Origin: CAVQRC01 sp963715045
GTDB taxonomy: Bacteria; Planctomycetota; Planctomycetia; Pirellulales; Lacipirellulaceae
Reading direction: 5' to 3'
Assembly: GCA_963715045.1 (NCBI GenBank)
Contig: CAVQRC010000002.1
Span: 62,001 to 126,000, forward strand
Length of the DNA stretch: 64,000 nucleotides
Under the pieces are notes generated by a model, which was given only the letters and a program-made list of their open reading frames with translations, did not search any database and was not told the origin of the DNA. This document shows positions 48,274 to 56,275 of this stretch, piece after piece. Positions within the stretch are counted from its first letter, which is position 1. Each line of letters opens with the position of its first letter. The position numbers and the translations under genes were made by a program.

Positions 48274-49035
48274 GTGACCAATCCGCCGCCAGAACTGCCG
48301 CTGACGCCCGAGGAGCGGGCAACCTACGAATGGCAGATGTGGGTGCCCGACTTTGGGGAAGCCGGCCAGCGTCGACTCAAGGCCGCCAGTGTCCTGATCT
48401 CGCGGATCGGAGGCTTGGGAGGAGTCGTGGCCTACGAACTGGCGGCCGCCGGCGTGGGCAAGCTGATTCTGGCCCATGCTGGCAACATCAAGCCCAGCGA
48501 TCTGAACCGCCAGCTGCTGATGACGCACGCCGCACTCGGTTCGTCGCGCGTCGAGTCGGCCGCACGGCGGCTCCATGATCTGAATCCCCGGCTCGAGCTG
48601 CGAACTCGTGGACCAGAACATCAACGCCACGAAAATGCCGCGGGGCTCGTTGCGGCAGCCGATGTGGTGGTCGACTGCGCACCGATGTTCGAGGAACGCT
48701 ATGCGATGAACGCCGCGGCTTTCGCTCAGGGAAAGCCGATCGTCGAGTGTGGGATGTACGACATGGAAGCCCGGATCACGACGATGGTCCCCGGCGAGAC
48801 ACCCTGCCTGAAGTGCCTGCACCCGGAGCAGCCCGACCACTGGAAGCGGGAATTCCCGGTATTCGGGGCGGTTTCAGGCTCGCTGGGATGCCTGGCCGCG
48901 ACCGAGGTGATCAAGCTCGTGGCCCGCTTCGGACGCTGCCTGAAAAGCCGCCTGCTGGTGTACGACCTGCGGCACGTCAGATTTCGGGAGATTGAGATAC
49001 ACCGCCGGCCGGATTGTCCCGTGTGCTGCAAGTGA
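48274..49035 (+). CDS. MoeB/ThiF/HesA-family E1-like adenylyltransferase
   Basis: 253 residues, GTG start with GGGAG upstream. The ATP-binding loop is changed to SRIGGLGGVVAYELAAAGVG (family GxGGxG), followed by NRQLLMTHAALGSSRVESAA (Arg and Asn/Gln contacts), VVVDCAPMFEERYAMN, and a zinc site made of CLKC and CPVC. The usual active-site Cys stretch is less clear; SGSLGCLAATEVIK may supply it. It should adenylate the C-terminal Gly of the MoaD/ThiS-like carrier encoded before it. MoeB is the likeliest role because of the Mod-like ATPase. Confidence 0.88.
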   Translation: MTNPPPELPLTPEERATYEWQMWVPDFGEAGQRRLKAASVLISRIGGLGGVVAYELAAAGVGKLILAHAGNIKPSDLNRQLLMTHAALGSSRVESAARRLHDLNPRLELRTRGPEHQRHENAAGLVAAADVVVDCAPMFEERYAMNAAAFAQGKPIVECGMYDMEARITTMVPGETPCLKCLHPEQPDHWKREFPVFGAVSGSLGCLAATEVIKLVARFGRCLKSRLLVYDLRHVRFREIEIHRRPDCPVCCK

Positions 49036-49292
49036 CGTGCCTGGCGACGGGTTGTCGCCGGATCGCGAGGCGTCCAGCAGCGAAAACATCCCTACAACAG
49101 GATTTTTTTCTATCCGCTTTCTTCATCGAGTCCTTATAGTGCGCAGCGGGAATCCGCATGCCGCGTCGGCAGAAAGACTCATTCGTTGCAACGTGCCACA
49201 TTCGAGCCTCGTCGAGTCAGCGGTTGAATCCCTGATTGTTACATTTTTGAGCCGACTCAAGGTCGGTTCGGGGGAGGTAGATCTCATGAGAT

Positions 49293-49871
49293 TTGAGGTC
49301 ATTCGCCACACTAATGTCAGTGGCAACATTCTCCGCACTTTTCTTGCTCCACGGTCACTCGACCGCGAACGATCTGGCCAACGCCAGCTTCGAGTCGCCC
49401 GACGCTTCGGCGGGCGACGTCAACAACGCTCCGGGCGCACCCTGGATCGGATTTAACGACCCAAACGTCCGCTTCACGACCACTGAGCAGGCACGGACAG
49501 GTAACCAGTCGGTGAAGACATTCGGCCCCTTCGACTTCAACGGGGGCGGCGTTGGCGGACTTCAGACGGTCCCCGCCCTCGAAAACACCCCCTACGCCGG
49601 CAGTATCTTTGCCTACAACAGCAGTGCGGACCCGATCCAGGGTGACGACTTCGGGGTCTTCAAGTTCGAATTCCTCGACGCTGATTCGAACCTCGTTGGC
49701 GGCGACCCGCTGCTTGGATTCAACGTCCTGGAATCGGCACCGATCACCGCTGCATCGCCCCAGGATCAATGGATCGAACTGGGTGCGTCCGGCGTTTCGC
49801 CACCCGGAACGGCCTTCATGAACGCCGTGCTCGTAAAAGTCCAACTCGGTGACCCGGCGCGGCGGTTTTAA
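49293..49871 (+). CDS. exported beta-sandwich protein, C-terminally broken
   Basis: 192 codons. Signal peptide MSVATFSALFLLHGHSTA (an ATG at 49314 starts it). A good GGGGGAGG box precedes another ATG at 49286 in a different frame, so one indel at the start is likely. The mature part, NDLANASFESPDASAGDVNN, FGPFDFNGGGVGGLQTV and FKFEFLDADSNLVGGDPLLG, resembles the C-terminal carbohydrate-binding-like half of the next gene (LLVDPSFED..., ALLSIAFLDDAGNV). Near 49855 a shift leads to RGGFNGGSIYWDDASAAI, the expected end of the fold, but no PEP-CTERM tail follows. Confidence 0.6.
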   Translation: MRSFATLMSVATFSALFLLHGHSTANDLANASFESPDASAGDVNNAPGAPWIGFNDPNVRFTTTEQARTGNQSVKTFGPFDFNGGGVGGLQTVPALENTPYAGSIFAYNSSADPIQGDDFGVFKFEFLDADSNLVGGDPLLGFNVLESAPITAASPQDQWIELGASGVSPPGTAFMNAVLVKVQLGDPARRF

Positions 49872-50251
49872 CGGTGGTTCGATTTACTGGGACGACGCAA
49901 GCGCTGCGATCGATCCCGGAACCGGCGTCTGCCACGCTGGCGATCTTTGCCATGTGCGCGCATGCTCTACCGCCGCCGGCGCTGAGAATCTGCCGTTCAA
50001 CAAAATCTTGACCCGACAGACGTCCAGATCGACGTCTGTCGGGTATGTTGAACCTCAGCATCGCCGTCGCGCAACTCAGACGGCGTCCCGCAAAATCCAG
50101 TGGTGGAGATCTTCCCACCATGGCGGCTTCAATAGTTCGTTCGCAAGCCTCGTAGCGTTTGCCGACATCACGCTGGCTTCTCCCCTGGAAGAAATCGCTG
50201 ACCGACCCGCGGCCCGGATACCGCCGGCCGCGCATCCCCGAGGATTTTTAG
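49872..50251. other. intergenic with 13-bp hairpin
   Basis: 380 bp without a credible gene except the tail of the broken frame above. Perfect inverted repeat CCCGACAGACGTC (50012-50024) / GACGTCTGTCGGG (50031-50043) with a 6-base loop. No T run follows on the plus strand, so a terminator is possible but not typical. Confidence 0.6.
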
Positions 50252-52003
50252 ATGGCGCTCTCTGACTGCTTCTCTCTACCTAATCTGCGGCTGACCGTGA
50301 CGCTTGCGGCCGCCGCTGTGATGTCCCCCGTGATCGCCCGCGGCCAGACGCTGCTGCGAGACGACTTCGCCGGCATCGGCCTCGTGGATACAACCGTTTG
50401 GCGACTTCCCTTCGAAGAGGAAGGGCGCGAGGTAGGCAGGACCCTGTACCGCAACGATTCCGCGATCGACATTCCACTGCAGGGGATGTTCGAGCCTCTT
50501 GCGAGCGACCAAAGAGTGATGGAGATTCAGCTGGACACGTATTTCTCGGGCAATCCGGGTACGCAATTCCTCGGCACGGATCTGCTCACCAAGCGCAACT
50601 TCGCCCTTGGCGGGGGGATCACTTTCGAAGGCCGGATGCGGCTGAAACCACCGACGACCGGCGACTTGCCAGGCGGCCTCGTCAACGGCCTGTTCATGTT
50701 CGACGTTCAAGGAGACGATCCGCCCGGCTCAGCGAACTTCGTACGCGATGAGATCGACGTCGAACTGCTCAGCAATGAAGTCGCGGGAGACAATCGCGTT
50801 TATACGAACTACTGGAATAACGGCACGTTCTCAGGTGCCGGCTCGGAGGGAAGCGGAGCGTTCACGTCACCACTGGGGATCGACCTCACCCAATTTCAGA
50901 CTTACCGCGTGGAATGGACGCCGAGCAGCATCGAATGGTTCGTGAACGACGCGTCGGTCCGCAGAGTCACGGACAACGTTCCCGACGACCCGATGAAACT
51001 GCACGTCAACTTGTGGGCACCTGACAGTGGTTTTTCGGAGGCCTTCAATGCGGCATTGCAGCCGGCGGCAACTGCGGGAGGCAATCAACGATTCACGGTC
51101 CAGGTCGACCACGTAGAAGTCAGCCGGTTCGATACGAATGTGAGTGAGAATCTGCTCGTCGACCCGAGTTTTGAGGACATGAGCGTAATCAGTGACGACG
51201 GCGCCATCGGCGGCTGGCGGCTGTTCAACAACGCCAATATCGTCGCGGAAGACCCCGACGGTAATGTTCCCCAAGTACCGGATGAAGCGTTCGACGGCGT
51301 TAATATGCTCTCGACGTTCGGGCCTTTTGCGGCGATGTCGGACGCCTCGGGCGCTTTCCAGAACGTCGAGGCCGAGCCAGGTCAGCAGTTCGAAGCCAGC
51401 GTGGTCGCACAGACGCTCTTTGGCGACACGATCCTGGGGCAGGACAACTTCGCGTTGCTGTCGATCGCATTTCTCGATGACGCTGGCAACGTATTGAAAG
51501 AAGAATTCGGCTCGCCCGAAGAACTCGTCGACGCAAATGGACAGTCGGCACCGCTGCTCGATGGCCGAGATCCCAACCTCTTTGAAGTCGAAGACACGTG
51601 GGTCGCAGGGACCGTCGACGCGGTGGCTCCGGCGGGGACCGCTCTGGCACGAGTGAATCTGCTGTTCGTTCAACTTGATGATGATGGGGGCTCTGTCTGG
51701 TTCGACGCGGCTTCACTGGTGCGGTTAGACCCGATATTGCAGTTGCTACCGGCCGACTTCGACAAAAACGGTGCGGTCGACGGCAATGATTTCCTCATCT
51801 GGCAGGCCAACTTCGGGATGTCAGGGACGAGCAACACGGGCGACGCCAACGGCAACGGGGTGGTCGACGGTAACGATTTCCTCATCTGGCAGGCCAGTTT
51901 CGGCAGTGCCGCCGGGGAGGCGGGTAACGCCATCCCCGAGCCGACCACCGGAGGACTGCTGCTGCTCTCCTTGGCAGCCTTTGCCGTCCGGAGATCGCGG
52001 TGA
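50252..52003 (+). CDS. GH16-like exported protein with dockerin-like repeats and PEP-CTERM tail
   Basis: 583 residues, intact. Signal peptide (LRLTVTLAAAAVMSPVIARG), then a GH16-type beta-jelly-roll: ITFEGRMRLKPPTTGDLPGG, NGLFMFDVQG, the catalytic-type RDEIDVELLSN (ExDxE), and YRVEWTPSSIEWFVND, VNLWAPDSGFSEAF. A second beta-sandwich (about 295-500) starts LLVDPSFEDMSVISDDGAIG. Two dockerin-like units (ADFDKNGAVDGNDFLIWQAN, GDANGNGVVDGNDFLIWQAS) and the tail IPEPTTGGLLLLSLAAFAV-RRSR complete it. Likely a laminarinase/agarase/carrageenase-type endo-hydrolase displayed at the surface. Confidence 0.88.
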   Translation: MALSDCFSLPNLRLTVTLAAAAVMSPVIARGQTLLRDDFAGIGLVDTTVWRLPFEEEGREVGRTLYRNDSAIDIPLQGMFEPLASDQRVMEIQLDTYFSGNPGTQFLGTDLLTKRNFALGGGITFEGRMRLKPPTTGDLPGGLVNGLFMFDVQGDDPPGSANFVRDEIDVELLSNEVAGDNRVYTNYWNNGTFSGAGSEGSGAFTSPLGIDLTQFQTYRVEWTPSSIEWFVNDASVRRVTDNVPDDPMKLHVNLWAPDSGFSEAFNAALQPAATAGGNQRFTVQVDHVEVSRFDTNVSENLLVDPSFEDMSVISDDGAIGGWRLFNNANIVAEDPDGNVPQVPDEAFDGVNMLSTFGPFAAMSDASGAFQNVEAEPGQQFEASVVAQTLFGDTILGQDNFALLSIAFLDDAGNVLKEEFGSPEELVDANGQSAPLLDGRDPNLFEVEDTWVAGTVDAVAPAGTALARVNLLFVQLDDDGGSVWFDAASLVRLDPILQLLPADFDKNGAVDGNDFLIWQANFGMSGTSNTGDANGNGVVDGNDFLIWQASFGSAAGEAGNAIPEPTTGGLLLLSLAAFAVRRSR

Positions 52004-52025
52004 CGAAACGCCTCTGATGAACCTG

Positions 52026-52070
52026 ACACCCAGCCGCGAGCGAACACCTCGCGGCTGGGTGTCTTTATTT
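52026..52070 (+). terminator. rho-independent terminator
   Basis: ACACCCAGCCGCGAG, a 7-base loop, CTCGCGGCTGGGTGT, then CTTTATTT. The 15-bp stem is perfect, 23 bp after the GH16-like gene. Confidence 0.93.
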
Positions 52071-52085
52071 CAAGTGGACTGCCCG

Positions 52086-52964
52086 TCAAGCGAAGTTCCT
52101 CAGCCCGATGAGGCGGGCGAAGACGAGCACGAGGATCGCGCAAAAGATCATGTACACGCTCACGGCGAGCGCGGCCTCGAGATTGCCGGCCTGCATTTCG
52201 AGGTAGACCGTCGTGGGCAAGACCTCGGTCTGCATCCGGGTTGAACTGGCGAACACGAGGATCGGTCCGAATTCGCCGAACGCCCGCGCCCAACAGATCG
52301 TGCCGGCGGTCAGCAGACCGCGGTGGGCCTGGGGCAGAACCACGCTCCAGAAGGCCTGGCTGTGGCTGGCCCCAAGTGTCATCGCCACGTTCTCCTCGCG
52401 TGTCGAGATCTGGTCGAAGGTCCCCCGCATCGAGCGGACGGCGAAGGCGCAGCCGACCATAAACTGGGCGAGGATGACGGCCGGAATCTCGAACACCACC
52501 CAGTCGCTGACCCACACAAATGGCGGGTAACGAAACAGAATCAGCAGGCTGATCCCGACCACCAGGGGGGGCAGCACGATCGGGACATCGAGGATCGCGT
52601 CGACCAGGGCCAGCCCGCCGCGTTTGAGCTTGATGCGCGTCGATTTCACCGCGGTCCGACTCCATGCCGCTTCCCGGTCGCCATACCGCGAGAGGAGATA
52701 CCCGACCGGGACCGCCACCCACAGCGACAGGATGGTCGTGACGCTGCACGAGAGGATGCTCAACATGAACGCGTAGCGGATTTCGCGAACCTGAATGGCC
52801 GAAATCAGGTGGGCCACCGAGGTAAATGCCAGATCGGCCACAATCAGCAGCACGACCATCAGCACGTACGTGCCACCCAGCGACGACATACCGATAAAGA
52901 ACAGCAGATCGGAGCGCGGGTGAAACGGGGCCGCCGCTCTCTCGATGCCGTCGGCAGGCGACAC
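52086..52964 (-). CDS. ModB/WtpB-like ABC transporter permease
   Basis: About 292 residues with six to seven transmembrane helices. The cytoplasmic EAA-type loop is AMTLGASHSQAFWSVVLPQA, followed by ARAFGEFGPILVFASST; the GEFG block is typical of sulfate/molybdate/tungstate permeases. The frame is open further upstream but reads through a repeat and the neighbour gene. I prefer the GTG at 52964, before AAAPFHPRSDLLFFIG; the ATG at 52889 would cut the first helix. Partner of the binding-protein gene upstream and, by inference, of the ATPase gene at 47322. Confidence 0.85.
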   Translation of the reverse strand: MSPADGIERAAAPFHPRSDLLFFIGMSSLGGTYVLMVVLLIVADLAFTSVAHLISAIQVREIRYAFMLSILSCSVTTILSLWVAVPVGYLLSRYGDREAAWSRTAVKSTRIKLKRGGLALVDAILDVPIVLPPLVVGISLLILFRYPPFVWVSDWVVFEIPAVILAQFMVGCAFAVRSMRGTFDQISTREENVAMTLGASHSQAFWSVVLPQAHRGLLTAGTICWARAFGEFGPILVFASSTRMQTEVLPTTVYLEMQAGNLEAALAVSVYMIFCAILVLVFARLIGLRNFA

Positions 52965-53075
52965 TTCAGAAGTTGCCGAGGATCTCGTCACGCGAATGAG
53001 TGCAGGAAAGAGGCAGCGGTTCGCACCGCGAATGCCGAGCAGGCCGTCGATGTAGTTCGTCCGGTGGTCATTCTT

Positions 53076-53134
53076 AGAGCCGATCCCAAAATTGGTTTTA
53101 GCAACCGAATTCCCCGGCCGTGGGATACGTTCAC
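53076..53134. repeat. 59-bp dispersed repeat, copy 2
   Basis: Differs from 44406-44464 at four positions, all transitions. It lies between the binding-protein gene (its last bases overlap the stop) and the permease gene. Confidence 0.85.
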
Positions 53135-54690
53135 TGGAGTTTTGGGATAGGTACAGTCGGAGTTTCGCCCAACCACTCGAACCCGACTGCCTCGAAACGC
53201 TGCTGCGAGAGCTTGCTGCTGATGGCCGCGTCAAGCCGGCGGGCCAGGCTCGGGAACTTGCTCTCAAGATGCACGGAATAGGGTTGGATCGCGCGGGCGG
53301 CCGGATGATCGATCCGCACCACCGTCGCCCGATCGCCCACCTTCGAGCAGTTCGCCGCATACACGAGGACCGCGTCAAGTTTGTCGCTGGCCAGGAGCTG
53401 GGTCACGAGCAGGTCGCCCGTGGTAATCGTCTTGGGCTCGTTGGCCGCGATTGCGTCGTGGACGCCCGCCGCCTTCAGCAACCGGATCGTGAGGTCCCCC
53501 AACGCGGTTCGCTCGGGATCGCACAGCCCGACCACGATTCCCGGCCGGGCGAGATCTTCGAGCCGCTCGATGGCGTGCGGGTTGCCGGGCTGGACCAGGA
53601 TCACGATCGGGCTGGCCGAAACCTGATGCGGCGTATCGAAGTGGTCGTGCACCTGCTCGACGTACGAGATGTCGCAGGCGAAGTAGGCGTCGGGAAAATT
53701 ACCGGCCTTCATCATGCCGACCAGCGTACCGCAGCCTTCAAAAACGGTGCGTACGTGACACCCTTCGCGGTGTTCAAACTCGGCGAGCGTTTCCCGGATC
53801 GCAGCCCGATTGACGGTCCCGCTGAACAGGAGCAGTTCCGGAACGTCCGCCCAGGGGTCCGCGTCAAAAGGAAGGAAGTGGGCCTTGTGGAAATACGGCT
53901 GGCCCTTTTCCGGAGCCGCAAGGTACCTGGCAAAGTGCAGCGCCGCGGCCGGATTGGCGGCCGTGTCCAGCACGCCGATCCCCGTGCGGCAGCGGGCCGC
54001 TTCGAACTCGGGCAATTCGACGATGTCCAATCCGAATTGCCGGGCCGTGGCGTCCCAAATCACGCCCGCACGCACGATTCCGCTCTGGCGAATCGTCTCG
54101 GCAACATCGGTCACGGTCGGTTTGAATACCTTGGTTGCCCGGCGAACGGCGTCCCACTTTCCCTGGCTCTCGAGGATCGCCCGCGTGAGCCGGCCGACCG
54201 CCGCCTGCTCATTCGCAAGCGCCAGCTGCACTTTCTGCTCCACCGCATCTGCCAGGGAACCAATCTTCGCTTCGTATTCCGGATCCACGGCCAACACGAG
54301 ATGGAGTTCGGCCAGGGGGACCGCCTCGCGAACCCTGCCGGTCAGTTGATTTCGCGTCAAGTACGGATCCCACGCCGCCGGGATGAACAGATCACCCCGA
54401 TCGGCCAGCTTCAATTGGGCCTCGATCCCGCCGCTGGGACCGAAGTGCACTTGAATCGTACCGCCGAACTCGGATTCGTACTGACGGACGACCGGTTCGA
54501 GCACCGGGCGAAGTCCACTGGCGCAGTAGATTTCCAGTGAAGCACCGGACGTCTCCGGCTCGGTCGATCGATCGAGCCACACCAGCCCACCGAGCAGCAC
54601 GCCCAGCAGGACAAGGCTGATCAGCCCGATCCACATCGCCTGTCCACGACGATTCAAACTCAAACAATTCCCGCCGCGCATGTTCCTCAT
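53131..54690 (-). CDS. double-headed ModA-like substrate-binding protein
   Basis: 519 residues. One N-terminal membrane anchor (MWIGLISLVLLGVLLGGLVW, about 19-38) and two tandem ModA-type periplasmic-binding domains. The first (about 50-290) has LEIYCASGLRPVLEPVVRQY, HFGPSGGIEAQLKLADRGDL and ALANEQAAVGRLTRAILESQ. The second (about 292-510) has LLLFSGTVNRAAIRETLAEF, TVFEGCGTLVGMMKAGNFPD, ACDISYVEQV and LCDPERTALGDLTIRLLKAA. Normal ModA has one such domain of about 230 residues. Should capture molybdate, tungstate or a similar oxyanion for the permease. Whether both heads bind is unknown. A fusion of two separate genes by an indel is unlikely because the whole frame is clean. Confidence 0.87.
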   Translation of the reverse strand: MRNMRGGNCLSLNRRGQAMWIGLISLVLLGVLLGGLVWLDRSTEPETSGASLEIYCASGLRPVLEPVVRQYESEFGGTIQVHFGPSGGIEAQLKLADRGDLFIPAAWDPYLTRNQLTGRVREAVPLAELHLVLAVDPEYEAKIGSLADAVEQKVQLALANEQAAVGRLTRAILESQGKWDAVRRATKVFKPTVTDVAETIRQSGIVRAGVIWDATARQFGLDIVELPEFEAARCRTGIGVLDTAANPAAALHFARYLAAPEKGQPYFHKAHFLPFDADPWADVPELLLFSGTVNRAAIRETLAEFEHREGCHVRTVFEGCGTLVGMMKAGNFPDAYFACDISYVEQVHDHFDTPHQVSASPIVILVQPGNPHAIERLEDLARPGIVVGLCDPERTALGDLTIRLLKAAGVHDAIAANEPKTITTGDLLVTQLLASDKLDAVLVYAANCSKVGDRATVVRIDHPAARAIQPYSVHLESKFPSLARRLDAAISSKLSQQRFEAVGFEWLGETPTVPIPKLQ

Positions 54691-54709
54691 ACTCTCTGCA
54701 CCGTGACGC

Positions 54710-56068
54710 TCATGGTTTCTTGACTTTCAGAAAGTATATGGCGGCCGAAAGAATGCCGGCAAATCCGAGCGCTGCCGTGGCGTAGGTGAAGGCGATAAAG
54801 AACTCTGAGCGCGTCCGGTCGAGTAAGAACAGGTCACGGGCAATTTGTACGACCACGCTTCCACTGTAACCCGCCGCGTCGGCCACGTAGATCGCGAACA
54901 CGGCCGTGCCCACGGTTCGGGTCGTTGCCATCAGGCGTTCGAAGAGGACCGTGTTGAACGGGACATAACAAAGATACGAGCCGAGTCCAACCAGCGTAAT
55001 CCACCAGAATCCACCAATCAGCTCGAATTGCAGCAGCAGGTTGCTGCCGGCAAGCGACAAGATGCTGCTGGCCATCACGATGAAAATCCAGCGCATCGCG
55101 GTGAGATTGTCCTTGATCAAGAAGATCGCCCCCATTGAGAGGAGCGTCGCGGCGGCCACGATCAGTTCGGAGTTCTGTACGGCGTCTTTGTTCTGCTCGT
55201 AATCGACGCCCAGCTCGGTCAACAGATCGACCTGGTAGTTATCGCGAAAGTCGCGATAGGCCGTCAGCATCACGTAGACCGCGACCAGCACGACCAAGCC
55301 TGGCAAATAGCGTTTGGCGAACGCCCTCCGGTCTTGAGCATCCATCACGGTCCGCTTCGAGCGGGCGGCCTCGTCCGCGGGCGTCGGCTCGGGAACCTGG
55401 TCGAGCAACCAGCTGCTCAGCAGCAGCGGGGGAAAGAACAACGCGCCGACCGCGGCCGGCATCCAGAATTCGGGAACGACCCCGAACGGATTGGGGAATT
55501 CCAGCCCCACGATCCGGATGGCGTCGCCGGCCATCAGGTTCTGTCCCACACTCTTGACGATCCCGCTGGCCACGATGAAGGAGCACGACAGGCCGGCCAG
55601 CAACAGATCGGTGGTCTTCCGACCCTCGAGGTAGCGAACCACGAGCCCCCAGATCATGCCCAGCGGGATCCCGTTGAGGAAGATCGCCAGCATTTTCACG
55701 CTCACCGGCAACCCTGGAATCGCAAACAGGACCAGCGCCCCCTCGGCGGCGAGAATCAGCACCACCAGCAGCAGGAACCTCCGCCGCCGCGTGACCTCGG
55801 AGCAGAACTTCACGCCGAGGAATTTCGAGAGCGTGTAACCGAGAATCTGGCTCACGACGAAGGCCGTCTTGAGCTCGACGCCGATCGTCATCCACGGCAG
55901 TGTGAGGGTCGGGTAGTCATAGGCCGCCGCGGCGAACGGCTTGCGAAAGGCGTACATACAGAAGTACGTCGCGAAGGCCCATGTCGTGGCGTAAAGACTC
56001 AGAAAGACCTGCGACCTGGACAGCCTGGAAGCAATGCGACCTGGACTTTCACGAGCGTCGGGAGCCAT
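54710..56068 (-). CDS. MFS transporter, DUF5690 family
   Basis: About 452 residues, 12 transmembrane helices. Start at the ATG ending at 56068, in front of SRSQVFLSLYATTWAFATYF and CMYAFRKPFAAAAYDYP. Conserved blocks: QILGYTLSKFLGVKFCSEVT, FLNGIPLGMIWGLVVRYLEG, LSCSFIVASGIVKSVGQNLM, and GLGSYLCYVPFNTVLFERLM. DUF5690 members lack a known substrate. It is 19 bp upstream of the binding-protein start on the same strand, so the two may be co-transcribed; a shared function is uncertain. Confidence 0.88.
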   Translation of the reverse strand: MAPDARESPGRIASRLSRSQVFLSLYATTWAFATYFCMYAFRKPFAAAAYDYPTLTLPWMTIGVELKTAFVVSQILGYTLSKFLGVKFCSEVTRRRRFLLLVVLILAAEGALVLFAIPGLPVSVKMLAIFLNGIPLGMIWGLVVRYLEGRKTTDLLLAGLSCSFIVASGIVKSVGQNLMAGDAIRIVGLEFPNPFGVVPEFWMPAAVGALFFPPLLLSSWLLDQVPEPTPADEAARSKRTVMDAQDRRAFAKRYLPGLVVLVAVYVMLTAYRDFRDNYQVDLLTELGVDYEQNKDAVQNSELIVAAATLLSMGAIFLIKDNLTAMRWIFIVMASSILSLAGSNLLLQFELIGGFWWITLVGLGSYLCYVPFNTVLFERLMATTRTVGTAVFAIYVADAAGYSGSVVVQIARDLFLLDRTRSEFFIAFTYATAALGFAGILSAAIYFLKVKKP

Positions 56069-56275
56069 AAGTGCTGCGTTCGTCGACGAGGTGCAACGGA
56101 TCCGGCAACCGGCTTGAACAGGCAACGTGTGCGAGCGACGGATGCCTCTAAGCTTGCCCCGGCCGAGAGGGGATTCGTTGGTATTTGCCGCCGAGATCAT
56201 AAGCTAAACTGGGCCGCGGCAACAATCGGCCAGGCATCACGCACGCGGTGAAAAGTGGTCTTTTGAGAAAGCTTC

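Noticed and set aside
52965..53378. Longer N-terminus for the permease, reading from 53378
   Set aside because: That stretch is out of frame over the binding-protein gene and the 59-bp repeat and shows no permease sequence.
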